Positions 1-10,174 of a stretch of DNA of 64,000 nt are shown piece after piece. The notes under the pieces are model-generated. The model did no database searches. It saw only the letters and a program-made list of their open reading frames with translations, and was not told where the DNA came from. A program made the position numbers and the translations under genes. The number at the start of each line of letters is the position of its first letter. Position 1 is the stretch's first letter. The stretch is from Phytopseudomonas punonensis (lineage in GTDB: Bacteria; Pseudomonadota; Gammaproteobacteria; Pseudomonadales; Pseudomonadaceae): assembly GCF_900142655.1 (NCBI RefSeq), contig NZ_FRBQ01000001.1, positions 808,115-872,114 on the forward strand, given 5' to 3'.

Positions 1-1
1 T

Positions 2-451
2 GCGCGTCAGGAAGCGCCGGTCCAGTTCGCCGCCGAACTGGAGCAAACTCGCTGGGGCCTGTTCTCGCTGAACACCTCGCGCTGGCTGCTTGCCCGCGCC
101 TGGACCAGCGCGCGCAACAAGCGTGGTGATCGCCAGGGCGCGGCAGCGCTGCAAAGCTGGCTGCCGACCTTCTTCGCCGAAGAAGGCCGCGACCTGCAAC
201 TCAAGCGCTACCAGCAGCAACCCGAGGACTTGGCCGAGCAACTGCCGCGCCTGGAGCGCCTGCTGCTTTGGCTGCACCTGGCCCGCGGCGTGCTGGACGT
301 TGCCGAGACCGACCGACTGTTCGGCGAACTCAACAAACTGGCTGAACTGGCCAAGCGTCCGCTGAGTCCAGAAGAACTGGAGGCACGCATGACCCAGGCG
401 CAGATCATCATGAGCCTCAAGCCCTGGAAAGCGCTGCTGAAGAACGGCTGA
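2..451 (+). CDS. C-terminal part of an unrecognised protein (5' end outside window)
   Basis: An open frame runs from the left edge to a TGA at 449-451, giving about 149 residues rich in Leu, Ala, Glu and Arg with predicted helical, TPR-like character. It has strong host-type codon use and GC-rich third positions, which supports a real gene. No start codon is needed because the frame enters from outside the window. I see no signal peptide, membrane segment or catalytic motif in this part and do not recognise the family. The DUF502 gene follows 55 bases downstream on the same strand and may be cotranscribed. Function unknown. Confidence 0.7.
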   Translation, partial: ARQEAPVQFAAELEQTRWGLFSLNTSRWLLARAWTSARNKRGDRQGAAALQSWLPTFFAEEGRDLQLKRYQQQPEDLAEQLPRLERLLLWLHLARGVLDVAETDRLFGELNKLAELAKRPLSPEELEARMTQAQIIMSLKPWKALLKNG

Positions 452-506
452 TGCACATGGCAGGTGGCGCGCCCGCCTGCCCCGCTCGACGACAGGATGC
501 CCCTCG

Positions 507-1238
507 ATGTTCAAACTCAGCCTGAAATCCATCGTCGCCACCTGGCTGACCGGCCTGCTGGCGCTGCTGCCATTGGCACTGACCATGGTGGTGCTGGCGT
601 GGATCGTCAGCCTGCTCAACAACCTCATCGGCCCGTCCACGGCCATCGGCCGGCTGTTCGCAGCGCTCGGCACGCCGTTCGCCAGCAACCCGTTTCTGGC
701 CTACCTGCTCGGCACTCTGGTGCTGCTGGTCAGCCTCTACCCACTGGGCCTGGCAGTAAAGCTGGGCCTGCGTCGCCCGCTGGGTTGGCTGATCGACGTC
801 ACGCTGCGGCGCACGCCGCTGATCGGCAACTTCTATAACCTGGCCGACCGCTTCGTCGGTCTGCTCGACAAGAAGAACACCGACATCACCAGCATGCGCC
901 CGGTGTGGTGCTTCTTTGGCGGCGGTGACGGCGTTGCGGTGCTGGCTCTGCAGCCCACTTCGGAGCCAGTCGAACTGGAAGGTCGTCCGCACCTGGCGAT
1001 TCTGGTGCCCACCGCGCCGATTCCGGTCGGCGGCGGCTTGCTCTATGTGCCAGCGGACTGGGTGAAGCCTGCCAATATGGGCGTCGATGCACTGACCAGC
1101 ATCTATGTATCCATGGGCCTTACGCCACCGCCCACGCTGCCGTCACAGAGCCTGGCAGACGCCCGCGAACCAGAGGCGCCAACCGCGCCGGAAAAGCTGC
1201 CAAAAGGCAGCGAACAGCCGCCCGAACCACAGCCCTGA
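507..1238 (+). CDS. DUF502 family inner-membrane protein
   Basis: 243 residues. Two strong hydrophobic segments lie near residues 10-35 and 65-90, separated by a polar loop. A soluble beta-rich C-terminal half and a Pro/Glu-rich tail (about residues 205-243) follow. The pattern, with the RRTPLIGNFY stretch after the second helix, is that of DUF502 integral membrane proteins, whose biochemical role is not established. The ATG at 507 follows an ACAGGA ribosome-binding site at 491-496. An alternative ATG at 497 is in another frame. The gene sits upstream of the orphan GspE-like ATPase, a neighbourhood also seen in other pseudomonads. Confidence 0.85.
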   Translation: MFKLSLKSIVATWLTGLLALLPLALTMVVLAWIVSLLNNLIGPSTAIGRLFAALGTPFASNPFLAYLLGTLVLLVSLYPLGLAVKLGLRRPLGWLIDVTLRRTPLIGNFYNLADRFVGLLDKKNTDITSMRPVWCFFGGGDGVAVLALQPTSEPVELEGRPHLAILVPTAPIPVGGGLLYVPADWVKPANMGVDALTSIYVSMGLTPPPTLPSQSLADAREPEAPTAPEKLPKGSEQPPEPQP

Positions 1239-1337
1239 TCCGCGAACCATGAACCGGCGCTTAGTCGGCGCCGGCAGAATCAGGCATGCTGACATCCCGC
1301 ACAGGGTGCGACCAACATAGGTTAATCAGGAGCCCGC

Positions 1338-3122
1338 ATGTCCAGCCTTTCGCCTGCCGCCGCCGACCGCCTGCTGGACCTCAACGAGCTGCTGCGCGAA
1401 CTGGTCAGCCAGGGCCGTATCGCCCAGGAAAGCGCCGAGCAGTGCCTGGCGATCCGTCGCAGTGGCGCCAACACCGATTTGCACCCGCTGGAGTTTCTGG
1501 CTGCCCAGCAGCTCGATGACCTGACACGCCCCGGCCGCACCCTCGACCTGGAAAGCCTGACCCAATGGCTCGCGCAGCTGGCCGGGCAGCCGTATCTGCG
1601 CATCGATCCGTTGAAAATCGATGCCGCAGCAGTTACCCCGCTGATGTCCTACGCCTTCGCGCAACGCCACAAGATTCTCGCCGTGGCGGTGAATGCCGAG
1701 GCGGTGACCATCGCCAGCGCCCAGCCGTTCATGCAGAGCTGGGAAGCCAACCTCGTGCACGTGCTGAAACGTCCGATCAAGCGCGTGGTGGCCAACCCGG
1801 CGGATATCCAGCGCTTTACCGTGGAGTTCTACCGCCTGGCCCGCTCGGTCAGCGGCGCGACGAACACCGATGCGAAGATCAGCAACGTCGGCAACTTCGA
1901 GCAGCTGCTCAACCTCGGCGCCCAGGATCAGGAGCCAGACGCCAACGATGCCCACGTGGTGAATATCGTCGACTGGCTGTTCCAGTACGCCTTCCAGCAG
2001 CGCGCCAGTGATATTCACATCGAGCCGCGTCGCGAGCAGGGCAGCGTGCGCTTTCGCATCGATGGCGTGCTGCACACCGTTTACCAATTCCCTGCCCAGG
2101 TCACCATGGCCATCGTCAGCCGCCTGAAAACCCTGGGCCGGATGAACGTCGCCGAAAAACGCAAACCCCAGGACGGCCGGGTGAAAACCAAGACGCCGGC
2201 GGGCAACGAGGTCGAACTGCGCCTCTCTACATTGCCCACAGCTTTCGGCGAGAAGATGGTGATGCGGATCTTCGATCCGGACGTGCTACTGCGAGGCTTC
2301 GACCAACTGGGCTTCAGCCCGGATGACCTCAAGCGCTGGGAAAGCATGACCCGCCAGCCCAACGGCATCATTCTGGTCACCGGCCCCACCGGCTCGGGCA
2401 AGACCACCACGCTGTACACCACGCTCAAGCAGCTGGCGACTGAAGAAGTGAACGTCTGCACCATCGAAGACCCCATCGAAATGATCGAAGGCGCCTTCAA
2501 CCAGATGCAGGTGCAGCACAACATCGACCTGACCTTCGCCAGTGGCGTGCGCGCGTTGATGCGTCAGGATCCGGACATCATCATGGTCGGCGAGATACGC
2601 GACCTGGAAACCGCCGAGATGGCCATCCAGGCGGCGCTGACCGGCCACCTGGTGCTTTCCACCCTGCACACCAATGATGCGCCGAGCGCCATCACCCGCC
2701 TGCTCGAACTGGGCGTGCCGCATTACCTGCTCAAGGCGACCTTGCTCGGCGTCATGGCCCAGCGCCTGGTGCGTACCCTGTGCCCGCACTGCAAGGCGCC
2801 GGTCGAACTCGACGAAGCTGACTGGCAGGAGCTGACCCGCCCGTGGAATGCGCCGCTGCCAAGCGGCGCGCACCGCGCAGTCGGCTGCGTCGAATGCCGG
2901 GAAACCGGCTACCGTGGCCGGGCCGGGGTGTACGAAATCATGCTGCTCAACGACAGTTTGAAACCGCTGATCAGTGGCGACACCGACCTCACGCCATTGC
3001 GCCGCCAAGCCTTCAAAGATGGCATGCGCAGCCTGCGCCTTTCTGGTGCGCAAAAAATCGCTGCAGGGCAGACCACGATCGAAGAAGTATTGCGCGTGAC
3101 ACCGCAAAGCGAGCAGCGCTAA
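1338..3122 (+). CDS. GspE/PulE/PilB-family secretion or pilus assembly ATPase (orphan)
   Basis: 594 residues, the usual length for GspE/PilB. The N-terminal T2SSE domain covers about residues 1-180. The ATPase core follows with Walker A GPTGSGKT at 349-356, an Asp box, Walker B RQDPDIIMVGEIRD and the His box STLHTNDAP. A zinc-binding tetracysteine (CPHC...CVEC) lies near residues 480-520. These features indicate a cytoplasmic hexameric motor for a type II secretion or type IV pilus machine. No other gsp or pil gene lies in the window, so this is an orphan copy matching the position of P. aeruginosa PA5210; its partner machine is unknown. Start chosen by AGGAG at 1326-1330. Confidence 0.9.
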   Translation: MSSLSPAAADRLLDLNELLRELVSQGRIAQESAEQCLAIRRSGANTDLHPLEFLAAQQLDDLTRPGRTLDLESLTQWLAQLAGQPYLRIDPLKIDAAAVTPLMSYAFAQRHKILAVAVNAEAVTIASAQPFMQSWEANLVHVLKRPIKRVVANPADIQRFTVEFYRLARSVSGATNTDAKISNVGNFEQLLNLGAQDQEPDANDAHVVNIVDWLFQYAFQQRASDIHIEPRREQGSVRFRIDGVLHTVYQFPAQVTMAIVSRLKTLGRMNVAEKRKPQDGRVKTKTPAGNEVELRLSTLPTAFGEKMVMRIFDPDVLLRGFDQLGFSPDDLKRWESMTRQPNGIILVTGPTGSGKTTTLYTTLKQLATEEVNVCTIEDPIEMIEGAFNQMQVQHNIDLTFASGVRALMRQDPDIIMVGEIRDLETAEMAIQAALTGHLVLSTLHTNDAPSAITRLLELGVPHYLLKATLLGVMAQRLVRTLCPHCKAPVELDEADWQELTRPWNAPLPSGAHRAVGCVECRETGYRGRAGVYEIMLLNDSLKPLISGDTDLTPLRRQAFKDGMRSLRLSGAQKIAAGQTTIEEVLRVTPQSEQR

Positions 3123-3173
3123 TCTGAGCGGACGCGGGCTCAGGGGCAGCCTGCTCATGCCAGGAGCGGCGCC

Positions 3174-4781
3174 ATGAATATCCGCCAGAAGATGCTCGCC
3201 TGCGGAGCTGTCAGTATCGTTGCCACCCTTCTGGTCGGTGGCATCGGTCTCTGGGGCCAGGCGCAGTTGGGCCAAGCCCTGATCGCCAACGAGATCAACG
3301 CCAACGCGCTGCGCAATCACATGGATGGCGACATGATGCACGACGCCTTGCGCGCCGACGTGTTTGCCGCCTTTCTCACTGCGCCCGGCGATAGCGCAGC
3401 CGCCGCCCAGGTACGCGACGACCTCAAGGAGCACAGCGAGCGCTTCCGCCAGGCCATGGCGGAAAACGCCAAGCTGCCACTGGCAGCGGATATCCGCAAA
3501 GCCATCGATGAAGTCGGCCCTGTGCTGGAGGCCTACATCCAGTCGGCCAGCCGCATCGTCGAGCAGGCGCTTAACGAGCCGGTGGCAGCACGCGCGCAGA
3601 TGCCCGACTTCTCGCGCAGTTTCGGCGAACTGGAAGTGCGCAACGAGGCGATCAGCGAGCAAATCGAAGCCAGCGTCGCGCAGACCCGCATGCAAACCGA
3701 AGCCATCGTGCAGCAGGCCTCCTGGTGGCAATGGGGCAGCCTGGCCCTCTCCTGCCTGTTGATCCTGGCAATTACCCGGCAGCTACTAAGTTCGGTGCTA
3801 AAACCACTGGCGAAGATCATCCAGGCCGCACGCGCCATGGCGCAGGGCAACCTGCGCGCGCCCATCAGTGTCGACAGCGATGACGAAGCCGGCCAGTTGC
3901 AGCAAAGCCTGGCGGACATGCAGGGCAGCCTGCGGCAGATGATCGAAACCATCCGCACGGAAAGCGAGGAGTTGCGCAGCGCGTCCCAGCAGCTCAGCCA
4001 GACCTCCAGCGAAGTGGCGCGCGGCGCCAGCGACCAGGCCGACAGCGCCACCAGCATGGCGGCAGCGATGGAGCAGATGATTGGCAATATCGCGCAGATC
4101 GCCGAACACACCCGCAGCGCCCGGGATATTTCCGAACAATCGGAAAAGCTGACCACCACCGGCGGGCAAGTCATCGTCGGCGTGGTCGAGGGCATGAATC
4201 ACATCGCCGATGCGGTCAATCAGTCGTCACGCACCGTCACCGTGCTGGGCCAGTCGTCCGAGGAAATCGACTCGATCATCCAGGTGATCCGCGGCATCGC
4301 CGAACAGACCAACCTGTTGGCGCTCAACGCCGCTATCGAAGCGGCGCGCGCTGGCGAAGCCGGCCGTGGCTTCGCCGTGGTGGCTGATGAAGTACGCGGG
4401 CTGGCGGCACGCACGGCGCAGTCGACCCAGGAAATCACAGGAATGATCCAGCGCATCCGCGAGTCCACCGCCCAGGCGGTTAAAAGCATGGACGCTGGTG
4501 TCAGCAGGGTGACCGATGGCGTCGGCATGGCTCAGCAGGCCAACGCCTCGATCACCGAAATTCGCCAGGGCGTGCAGCGTTCGGCGCAAATGGTCGACGA
4601 GATCGCCCACACCATCACCGAACAATCCAAGGCCAGCAACGAAGTCGCCGAGCGGGTGGAGATGATCAGCGAGGTCGCCCAGCGCAACAACCACGCCATG
4701 CAGGAACTGGCGCAGATGCTGGTGCAAATGGACAACTCCGCTCAGGCCATGCAGGCCTCGGTCAGGCGTTTCGAGCTATGA
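3174..4781 (+). CDS. methyl-accepting chemotaxis protein
   Basis: 535 residues with classical MCP topology. There is an N-terminal membrane helix (about 8-30), a helical periplasmic sensor domain (about 31-178), a second membrane helix (about 182-203), a HAMP domain (about 205-257) and a long cytoplasmic coiled coil. The highly conserved signalling hairpin contains [19 protein letters not shown] and [11 protein letters not shown] near residues 375-410. It should relay ligand binding to CheA/CheW. The ligand cannot be read from the sequence; the sensor looks like a four-helix-bundle type. It starts 51 bases after the GspE-like ATPase with CAGGAG upstream, so the two may be cotranscribed, though a functional link is inference. 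Confidence 0.93.
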   Translation: MNIRQKMLACGAVSIVATLLVGGIGLWGQAQLGQALIANEINANALRNHMDGDMMHDALRADVFAAFLTAPGDSAAAAQVRDDLKEHSERFRQAMAENAKLPLAADIRKAIDEVGPVLEAYIQSASRIVEQALNEPVAARAQMPDFSRSFGELEVRNEAISEQIEASVAQTRMQTEAIVQQASWWQWGSLALSCLLILAITRQLLSSVLKPLAKIIQAARAMAQGNLRAPISVDSDDEAGQLQQSLADMQGSLRQMIETIRTESEELRSASQQLSQTSSEVARGASDQADSATSMAAAMEQMIGNIAQIAEHTRSARDISEQSEKLTTTGGQVIVGVVEGMNHIADAVNQSSRTVTVLGQSSEEIDSIIQVIRGIAEQTNLLALNAAIEAARAGEAGRGFAVVADEVRGLAARTAQSTQEITGMIQRIRESTAQAVKSMDAGVSRVTDGVGMAQQANASITEIRQGVQRSAQMVDEIAHTITEQSKASNEVAERVEMISEVAQRNNHAMQELAQMLVQMDNSAQAMQASVRRFEL

Positions 4782-4844
4782 AACGCATTATTGCCAGGTA
4801 ATCTCCAGTACCCTTGCACGACATTCAACAGGGAGCTCTTTTTC

Positions 4845-5768
4845 ATGGAAATCGGTACTGCAGTCATCTTCCTCTTCGTTGGCCTGGCCTTCGCTATCGT
4901 GTTCATGGGTTTCAAGGTCGTGCCCCAGGGTTCGGAGTGGACGGTAGAACGCTTTGGTCGTTACACCACCACACTCAAACCCGGTCTGAACATCATCGTG
5001 CCGGTGATGGACCGCATCGGTCGCAAGCTCAATGTCATGGAAAGCGTGCTGGACATCCCTCCCCAGGAAGTCATCACCGCCGACAACGCCACGGTGCAAA
5101 TTGATGCAGTGTGCTTCTTCCAGGTAATCAATTCGGCTCAAGCCGCCTACGAGGTCAACAACCTCGAGCACGCCATTCGCAACCTGCTGCAAACCAACAT
5201 TCGTACCGTGCTCGGCTCCATGGAGCTGGATGCCATGCTCAGCCAGCGTGATGGCATCAACGAAAAGCTGCTGAAAACCGTCGATGAAGCGACGGCGCCC
5301 TGGGGTATCAAGATCACTCGTATCGAGATCAAGGACATCAGTCCGCCTGCCGATCTGATGGCTGCCATGTCCGGGCAGATGAAGGCCGAGCGGATCAAAC
5401 GTGCGCAAATTCTAGAAGCTGAAGGCCTGCGTGCTGCCGCCATTCTCACCGCAGAAGGCAAGAAGCAGGCGCAGATTCTTGAGGCCGAGGGTGAGCGTCA
5501 AGCCGCCTTCCTCGAGGCTGAAGCCCGTGAACGTGCCGCGGCTGCAGAAGCCGAAGCGACCCGCGTGGTATCGCTGGCCATCGCCGAGGGCAATGTGCAA
5601 GCGGTCAACTACTTCGTCGCGCAAAAATACATCGACGCCCTCGGACGACTGGCTAGCGCCGACAACAGCAAAGTCATCCTGATGCCGCTGGAAGCCAGCC
5701 AGATGATCGGCGCAGTCGGTGGCATTGGCGAAATCGTCAAAGCCACGTTCAGCGACAAGAAGGCCTAA
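4845..5768 (+). CDS. qmcA: SPFH/band-7 membrane protein QmcA
   Basis: 307 residues. One N-terminal membrane anchor (about 3-25) is followed by a band-7/SPFH domain starting [17 protein letters not shown] and then a long Ala/Glu-rich coiled coil built on repeats like [12 protein letters not shown]. The tail [13 protein letters not shown]... MPLEAS matches E. coli QmcA closely by eye. Family members oligomerise on the inner membrane as microdomain scaffolds and modulate FtsH-type proteases. The in-frame ATG at 4791 is rejected because the GGGAG at 4831 and the membrane anchor both fit the ATG at 4845. An NfeD partner follows 3 bases after the stop, the usual pairing. Confidence 0.92.
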   Translation: MEIGTAVIFLFVGLAFAIVFMGFKVVPQGSEWTVERFGRYTTTLKPGLNIIVPVMDRIGRKLNVMESVLDIPPQEVITADNATVQIDAVCFFQVINSAQAAYEVNNLEHAIRNLLQTNIRTVLGSMELDAMLSQRDGINEKLLKTVDEATAPWGIKITRIEIKDISPPADLMAAMSGQMKAERIKRAQILEAEGLRAAAILTAEGKKQAQILEAEGERQAAFLEAEARERAAAAEAEATRVVSLAIAEGNVQAVNYFVAQKYIDALGRLASADNSKVILMPLEASQMIGAVGGIGEIVKATFSDKKA

Positions 5769-5771
5769 GTC

Positions 5772-6224
5772 GTGCTGGCTTATCTGCAGAATCTGACGTT
5801 CTGGGACTGGCTGGCGCTCGGCACCGTGCTGCTGATTCTCGAGGTGTTTGGTGCCGGCGGTTACCTGCTGTGGATTGGCGTGGCAGCAGCCGGTGTCGGC
5901 GTGCTGACTTATGTAATTCCGGAAACGCCATGGGCGCTGCAGTTCATCCTGTTTGGCAGCCTGTCGATACTCACCGCCGTGTTCTGGTGGCGACGCCAGC
6001 GCAGCGCCGAGCACGTAGCCGGGCACTCTGGCCTGAACAGTCGCGGTCAGGAGTTGCAAGGCAGACAGTTCACGCTGCACGAAGCCATTGTCGGTGGCCG
6101 CGGCAAGATCAAGGCCGGTGATTCGCTATGGCTAGTGATCGGCCCTGACATGCCGGTTGGCACGCCAGTCGAAGTGATTGGCCAAGACGGCGTGCTGCTG
6201 AAAGTACGCGCGGTAGCACTCTAA
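5772..6224 (+). CDS. NfeD family membrane protein, partner of QmcA
   Basis: 150 residues beginning with GTG. Three or so hydrophobic helices (about 12-30, 32-52 and 58-76) are followed by a C-terminal OB-fold of about 60 residues ending GQDGVLLKVRAVAL. This is the short NfeD architecture without the protease domain, as in E. coli YbbJ. NfeD proteins are encoded beside SPFH proteins and are thought to act with them in membrane microdomains. The gene starts 3 bases after qmcA, so the two are translationally linked. Confidence 0.88.
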   Translation: MLAYLQNLTFWDWLALGTVLLILEVFGAGGYLLWIGVAAAGVGVLTYVIPETPWALQFILFGSLSILTAVFWWRRQRSAEHVAGHSGLNSRGQELQGRQFTLHEAIVGGRGKIKAGDSLWLVIGPDMPVGTPVEVIGQDGVLLKVRAVAL

Positions 6225-6339
6225 ATAGGCTTATGCATGCAGGGTGCGCTGCGGGCGCACCTCCATGCGTGAATACAGTGGAACCAGTCGTCAGGCAGCG
6301 CACTCCTAAGCAGTAGGAAAACCAACAGGAGTTACCGCT

Positions 6340-6642
6340 ATGCGCCGTTCAAGTTCGCTGCTTATCGCTGGCCTGTTTCTGGCCGCTGCCACCCAAGCCC
6401 ATGCCGTCAACCTGCGCGATGTACTGTCGTCGGGTGCTACCACTGCTTCGACCTACCTGACCTTCAAGGACAACAAGATGATTGTCCCTGCCCAGGATGA
6501 CGCCAGCAGCTATATCGCCAGCAACGGCGAAATTCGTGGCCCGTACCTGGAAGCGGCGCTGCAGAAGATCCGCACCGACAACCCGGATCTGCAAGCCAGC
6601 GACATGGAGCTGGCCACCGCAATTCTCACTGCTCAGCAGTAA
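6340..6642 (+). CDS. small secreted DUF2388-like protein
   Basis: 100 residues. The first 22 form a clear signal peptide ending in AHA, leaving a mature protein of about 78 residues. The core has the Ser/Thr-rich start LSSGATTASTYLTF followed by an acidic helical C-terminus. This resembles the small periplasmic DUF2388 proteins that are numerous in Pseudomonas and have no known function. The start is supported by ACAGGAG about 12 bases upstream. It stands alone and is followed by a strong bidirectional terminator at 6671-6700. Confidence 0.72.
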   Translation: MRRSSSLLIAGLFLAAATQAHAVNLRDVLSSGATTASTYLTFKDNKMIVPAQDDASSYIASNGEIRGPYLEAALQKIRTDNPDLQASDMELATAILTAQQ

Positions 6643-6670
6643 TCCAGTACCTCACTGCCCAGCAGTGACA

Positions 6671-6700
6671 AAAAAGCCGGCCCAAGGGCCGGCTTTTTCA
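6671..6700. terminator. bidirectional rho-independent terminator
   Basis: An 8-bp GC stem GCCGGCCC/GGGCCGGC is flanked by A and T runs (aaaaa before, ttttt after). It lies between the convergent DUF2388-like gene and gcvH, so it can serve both transcripts. Confidence 0.9.
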
Positions 6701-6725
6701 TGCCACGACTTCATACCAACACGGC

Positions 6726-7109
6726 TTAGCCGTCGATGCTCGCCTCATAAGCGGCGCTGTCGAGCAGCTTCTGCAGCTGCGAGGCATCGCTTGGCTTGAG
6801 CTTGAAGAACCAACTGCCGTATGGGTCGCTGTTGACGCTTTCCGGGCTGTCGGCCAGGGCTTCGTTGATGGCGATCACTTCACCACCGACTGGCGCGTAG
6901 ATATCGGAAGCGGCTTTCACCGACTCCACCACGCCAGCTTCCTGGCCAGCGTCCAGCACCTTGCCGATTTCCGGCAACTCGATGAACACCACATCACCCA
7001 GCGCTTCCTGAGCATGGTCGGAGATGCCCACGGTTACGCTTCCATCGGCTTCCAGACGCGCCCACTCATGGCTGTTGGCGTAACGCAGATCGGCGGGGAT
7101 AGAGCTCAT
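6726..7109 (-). CDS. gcvH: glycine cleavage system H protein
   Basis: 127 residues, normal for H protein. The lipoyl-lysine is K65 in the motif [10 protein letters not shown], and the domain is a complete lipoyl hammerhead fold. It shuttles the aminomethyl group between the P, T and L proteins during glycine degradation to CO2, NH3 and methylene-THF in the cytoplasm. A longer in-frame reading to 7253 is rejected because the family starts at [10 protein letters not shown]. It lies 83 bases after gcvT on the same strand. gcvP, which often follows, is not in this window; the next gene is convergent. Confidence 0.95.
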   Translation of the reverse strand: MSSIPADLRYANSHEWARLEADGSVTVGISDHAQEALGDVVFIELPEIGKVLDAGQEAGVVESVKAASDIYAPVGGEVIAINEALADSPESVNSDPYGSWFFKLKPSDASQLQKLLDSAAYEASIDG

Positions 7110-7192
7110 GTTGTCGTTCCTCATCAGACGGGACGGCGACCACGCCGTCCGGGGGAATTTAGCAGGCGCGCACGGACGCGTCAGCGTGGACG

Positions 7193-8287
7193 TTAGATCA
7201 ACACCTTGCCATGGCGCACGAAACTCGGTTGCACCACGCGTAGCGGGTACCACTTGCCGCGAATTTCCACTTCAGCTCGATCACCGGTCTTGGCCGGCAC
7301 ACGGGCTAATGCGATGGATTTACCCAGCGTCGGCGAGAAGCTGCCACTGGTGATTTCACCTTCACCAACGCCGTCGACGCGCACCACTTGATGAGCGCGC
7401 AGTACGCCACGCTCCTCGAGCACCACGCCAACCAGGCGCGGATGCGCGCCCTCTTCGTATTGGCGCTGCAGTGCTTCGCGGCCGATGAAGGCGCGCTCGG
7501 CTGGCTCCCATGCCACCGTCCAGGCGAGGTTGGAGGCCAAAGGCGAGGATTGCTCGTCCATGTCCTGGCCGTACAGATTCAGGCCTGCCTCCAGGCGCAG
7601 CGTATCGCGCGCGCCGAGGCCAATGGGGGAAATGCCGGCACCGACCAGGTCGTTGAAAAAGGCCACAGCTTCGCCAGCCGGCAACATAATTTCCAGGCCG
7701 TCTTCGCCGGTGTAACCGGTACGGGCGATAAACCATTCGCCATCCGGCAGGCCCTGAAATGGCTTGAGCTCATGAATCAGACTGGCACGCGCCTGGCTGA
7801 CCAGCTCGGCGGTCTTGGCGCGGGCCTTCGGGCCCTGCACGGCGAACAGCGCAAAGTCGCTGCGCTCGCGCAACTCGACGTCGAACTCGGTGCTGTGGGC
7901 GCGCATCCAGGCCAGATCTTTCTCACGGGTGGCGGCATTGACCACCAGCCGATAGGCCGGCACTTCGACAGTCCCGAGCAGGTAGACGATCAGGTCGTCG
8001 ATCACCCCGCCCTCTTCGTTGAGCATGGCGCTGTAGAGTGCCTTACCCGGCGTTTGCAAACGCGCCACATCGTTGGCCAGCAAACGCTGCAGATAGCGCT
8101 GAGCATCGGCGCCCTGCACATCGACCACGGTCATGTGCGAGACGTCGAACACCCCGCAGTCGCGGCGCACCTGGTGGTGCTCCTCGACCTGGGAGCCATA
8201 GTGCAGCGGCATGTCCCAGCCGCCGAAGTCGACCATCTTGGCGCCGAGCGCCAGGTGCAGGTCATAAAGAGGTGTGCGCTGTCCCAT
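7193..8287 (-). CDS. gcvT: glycine cleavage system aminomethyltransferase (T protein)
   Basis: 364 residues, the standard length. It opens with [25 protein letters not shown] and contains the LLANDVARL segment carrying the catalytic Asp and the C-terminal GcvT_C barrel with [16 protein letters not shown]. It transfers the one-carbon unit from the H-protein intermediate to tetrahydrofolate, releasing ammonia. The start at 8287 is fixed by a strong AAGGAGAT upstream; the in-frame extension to 8485 lacks homology. It forms the operon gcvT-gcvH. No glycine riboswitch is apparent in the 207 bases upstream. Confidence 0.95.
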   Translation of the reverse strand: MGQRTPLYDLHLALGAKMVDFGGWDMPLHYGSQVEEHHQVRRDCGVFDVSHMTVVDVQGADAQRYLQRLLANDVARLQTPGKALYSAMLNEEGGVIDDLIVYLLGTVEVPAYRLVVNAATREKDLAWMRAHSTEFDVELRERSDFALFAVQGPKARAKTAELVSQARASLIHELKPFQGLPDGEWFIARTGYTGEDGLEIMLPAGEAVAFFNDLVGAGISPIGLGARDTLRLEAGLNLYGQDMDEQSSPLASNLAWTVAWEPAERAFIGREALQRQYEEGAHPRLVGVVLEERGVLRAHQVVRVDGVGEGEITSGSFSPTLGKSIALARVPAKTGDRAEVEIRGKWYPLRVVQPSFVRHGKVLI

Positions 8288-8494
8288 GGGATCTCCTTCC
8301 GGGCGTTGCAAGGCTGGGGCGCGCGTTAGATGGGCCATTCCAGATGAATTTGGGCATGGCTGCATGGCGGGCCGCAGCGAATGGCGCGCATTGTAGCCGC
8401 ATGGTCGGGGCGGGTCATCTCGCACATTGGCAGGCGGTGTAACAAAGCGCCTGGCAGCCTTCGGCAAGCGGCCCTGCGGCTGCATGGCGACCGC

Positions 8495-10111
8495 CTATCC
8501 GATTCGCTGGGCGGAGCGGCGGATCAGCAAAATAACCGGCAACAAGCCGACCAGCACCAGCGTCAGCGCCGGCAAGGCAGCCCGCGCCCACTCGCCCTCA
8601 CTGGTCATCTCGAAGATGCGCACAGCCAGGGTGTCCCAGCCGAAGGGACGCATCAGCAGCGTGGCGGGCATTTCCTTGAGCACATCGACAAACACCAGCA
8701 GCGCAGCAGACAGTGCGCCCGGCATCAGCAAAGGCAGATAAACACGCACGAACAACGGCACACCACCAACACCCAGGCTGCGCGATGCCTGCGGCAGCGA
8801 CGGGCGGATGCGCGCCAGGCTGTTTTCCAGCGGCCCGTAGGCGACCGCCAGAAAGCGAATCAGGTACGCCAACAGCAATGCTCCAAGACTGCCGAGCAAT
8901 AGCGCCTTGCCCGCACCGCCGAGCGCTTTCGACAGGGGAATCACCAGGCCGTTATCCAGCGTACTGAACGCCAGCATGATCGCCACCGCCAGCATAGAAC
9001 CCGGCAGTGCATAACCGAGATTGGCCAGGCCGACGGTGGCGCCCATCAACCGCGTGGGCGCCATTCGCCGCGCGAATGCCAACAGCAGCGCCACCGTTAC
9101 GGTAATCAGCGCCGCGCCAACGCCCAGATAAAGCGTGTGCTGAATCAGCGCCAGGTAGCGCTCGTCGAGATCGAAGCGGCCGCGCTGCCAGAACCACACC
9201 ACGAGCTGCAACACCGGAATGACGAAGGCGCACGCGAACACCAGCAAACACCAGCAGCTCGCCGCGAGGGCGCGCCACCCGGACAAACGATACAGCGCAC
9301 CGATGCGTGCTCGCTCGGCCGCCGGCCGCACGGCGCCGCGGGCACGGCGCTCGCCATAGAGCACTAGCATCACCGCGAACAACAACAGGCAAGCCAGCTG
9401 CGCCGCACTGCCGAGGCTGTAGAAGCCGTACCAGGTCTTATAGATGGCGGTGGTGAAGGTATCGAAGTTGAAGATCGATACGGCGCCGAAATCCGCCAGG
9501 GTTTCCATCAGCGCCAGCGCCAGGCCGGCACCGATGGCCGGGCGCGCCATTGGCAGGGCAACCCGCCAGAACGCTTGCCAGGGCGAATGGCCAAGGGTGC
9601 GCGCGGCTTCCATCAGCCCTTTGCCCTGGGCCAGAAAGGCATTGCGTGCCAGCAGGTAGACATAGGGGTAGAACACCAGCACCAGAACGATGATCACCCC
9701 GCCCGTGGAGCGCACCCGCGGCAACCGTACGCCACTGCCAAACCATTCGCGCAGCAGGCTTTGCACTGGCCCGGAGAAATCCAGCAGACCAACGAACACG
9801 AACGCCAGTACGTAGGCAGGAATGGCGAAGGGCAGCATCAGCGCCCAGTCCAGCCAGCGCCGGCCAGGGAATTCGCAGAGGCTGGTCAGCCAGGCCAGGC
9901 TTACCCCCAGCAACGTCACGCCAACGCCCACGCCAAGCACCAGCGTCACCGTGTTGCCGATCAGCTTTGGCAGTTGCGTTTGCCACAAGTGCGACCAGAT
10001 TTGCCGATCCACCTCATGCCAGCTCGCCAGCAGTACCAGTAACGGCATAAGAACCAGCACGGCGATGGCCAAGGCGATGGGGTACCAGCGACGCTGGGCA
10101 GGGTGGGCCAA
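8495..10111 (-). CDS. ferric iron ABC transporter permease (FbpB/HitB type)
   Basis: 538 residues with about 12 membrane helices in two homologous halves, each ending in an EAA-type loop (EAARTLGHSPWQAFWRVALP in the first half, QASRSLGVGGVPLFVRVYLP in the second). This two-domain single-chain arrangement is typical of Fe3+ permeases of the FbpB/HitB/SfuB family. It should form the membrane channel for the binding protein encoded upstream at 10867-11868. No ATP-binding subunit is encoded nearby, so the ATPase must come from elsewhere. The position matches P. aeruginosa PA5216. Confidence 0.88.
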   Translation of the reverse strand: MAHPAQRRWYPIALAIAVLVLMPLLVLLASWHEVDRQIWSHLWQTQLPKLIGNTVTLVLGVGVGVTLLGVSLAWLTSLCEFPGRRWLDWALMLPFAIPAYVLAFVFVGLLDFSGPVQSLLREWFGSGVRLPRVRSTGGVIIVLVLVFYPYVYLLARNAFLAQGKGLMEAARTLGHSPWQAFWRVALPMARPAIGAGLALALMETLADFGAVSIFNFDTFTTAIYKTWYGFYSLGSAAQLACLLLFAVMLVLYGERRARGAVRPAAERARIGALYRLSGWRALAASCWCLLVFACAFVIPVLQLVVWFWQRGRFDLDERYLALIQHTLYLGVGAALITVTVALLLAFARRMAPTRLMGATVGLANLGYALPGSMLAVAIMLAFSTLDNGLVIPLSKALGGAGKALLLGSLGALLLAYLIRFLAVAYGPLENSLARIRPSLPQASRSLGVGGVPLFVRVYLPLLMPGALSAALLVFVDVLKEMPATLLMRPFGWDTLAVRIFEMTSEGEWARAALPALTLVLVGLLPVILLIRRSAQRIG

Positions 10112-10174
10112 GCAGACTCCTCAAAAACAACGCGCGACGCCCCGGCGAAGGCCCGGGCATCGGCTTTACCGCGG

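Noticed and set aside
2286..3731. 481-residue minus-strand frame across the GspE/MCP genes
   Set aside because: Shadow frame spanning two recognised plus-strand genes; no family resemblance or ribosome-binding site.
6243..6261. Hairpin ggtgcgc/gcgcacc after the nfeD gene as a terminator
   Set aside because: Seven-bp stem without a T run; more likely a fragment of a dispersed repeat.
8288..8494. Possible glycine riboswitch upstream of gcvT
   Set aside because: No tandem aptamer-like conserved elements or terminator hairpin could be made out in the 207 bases.
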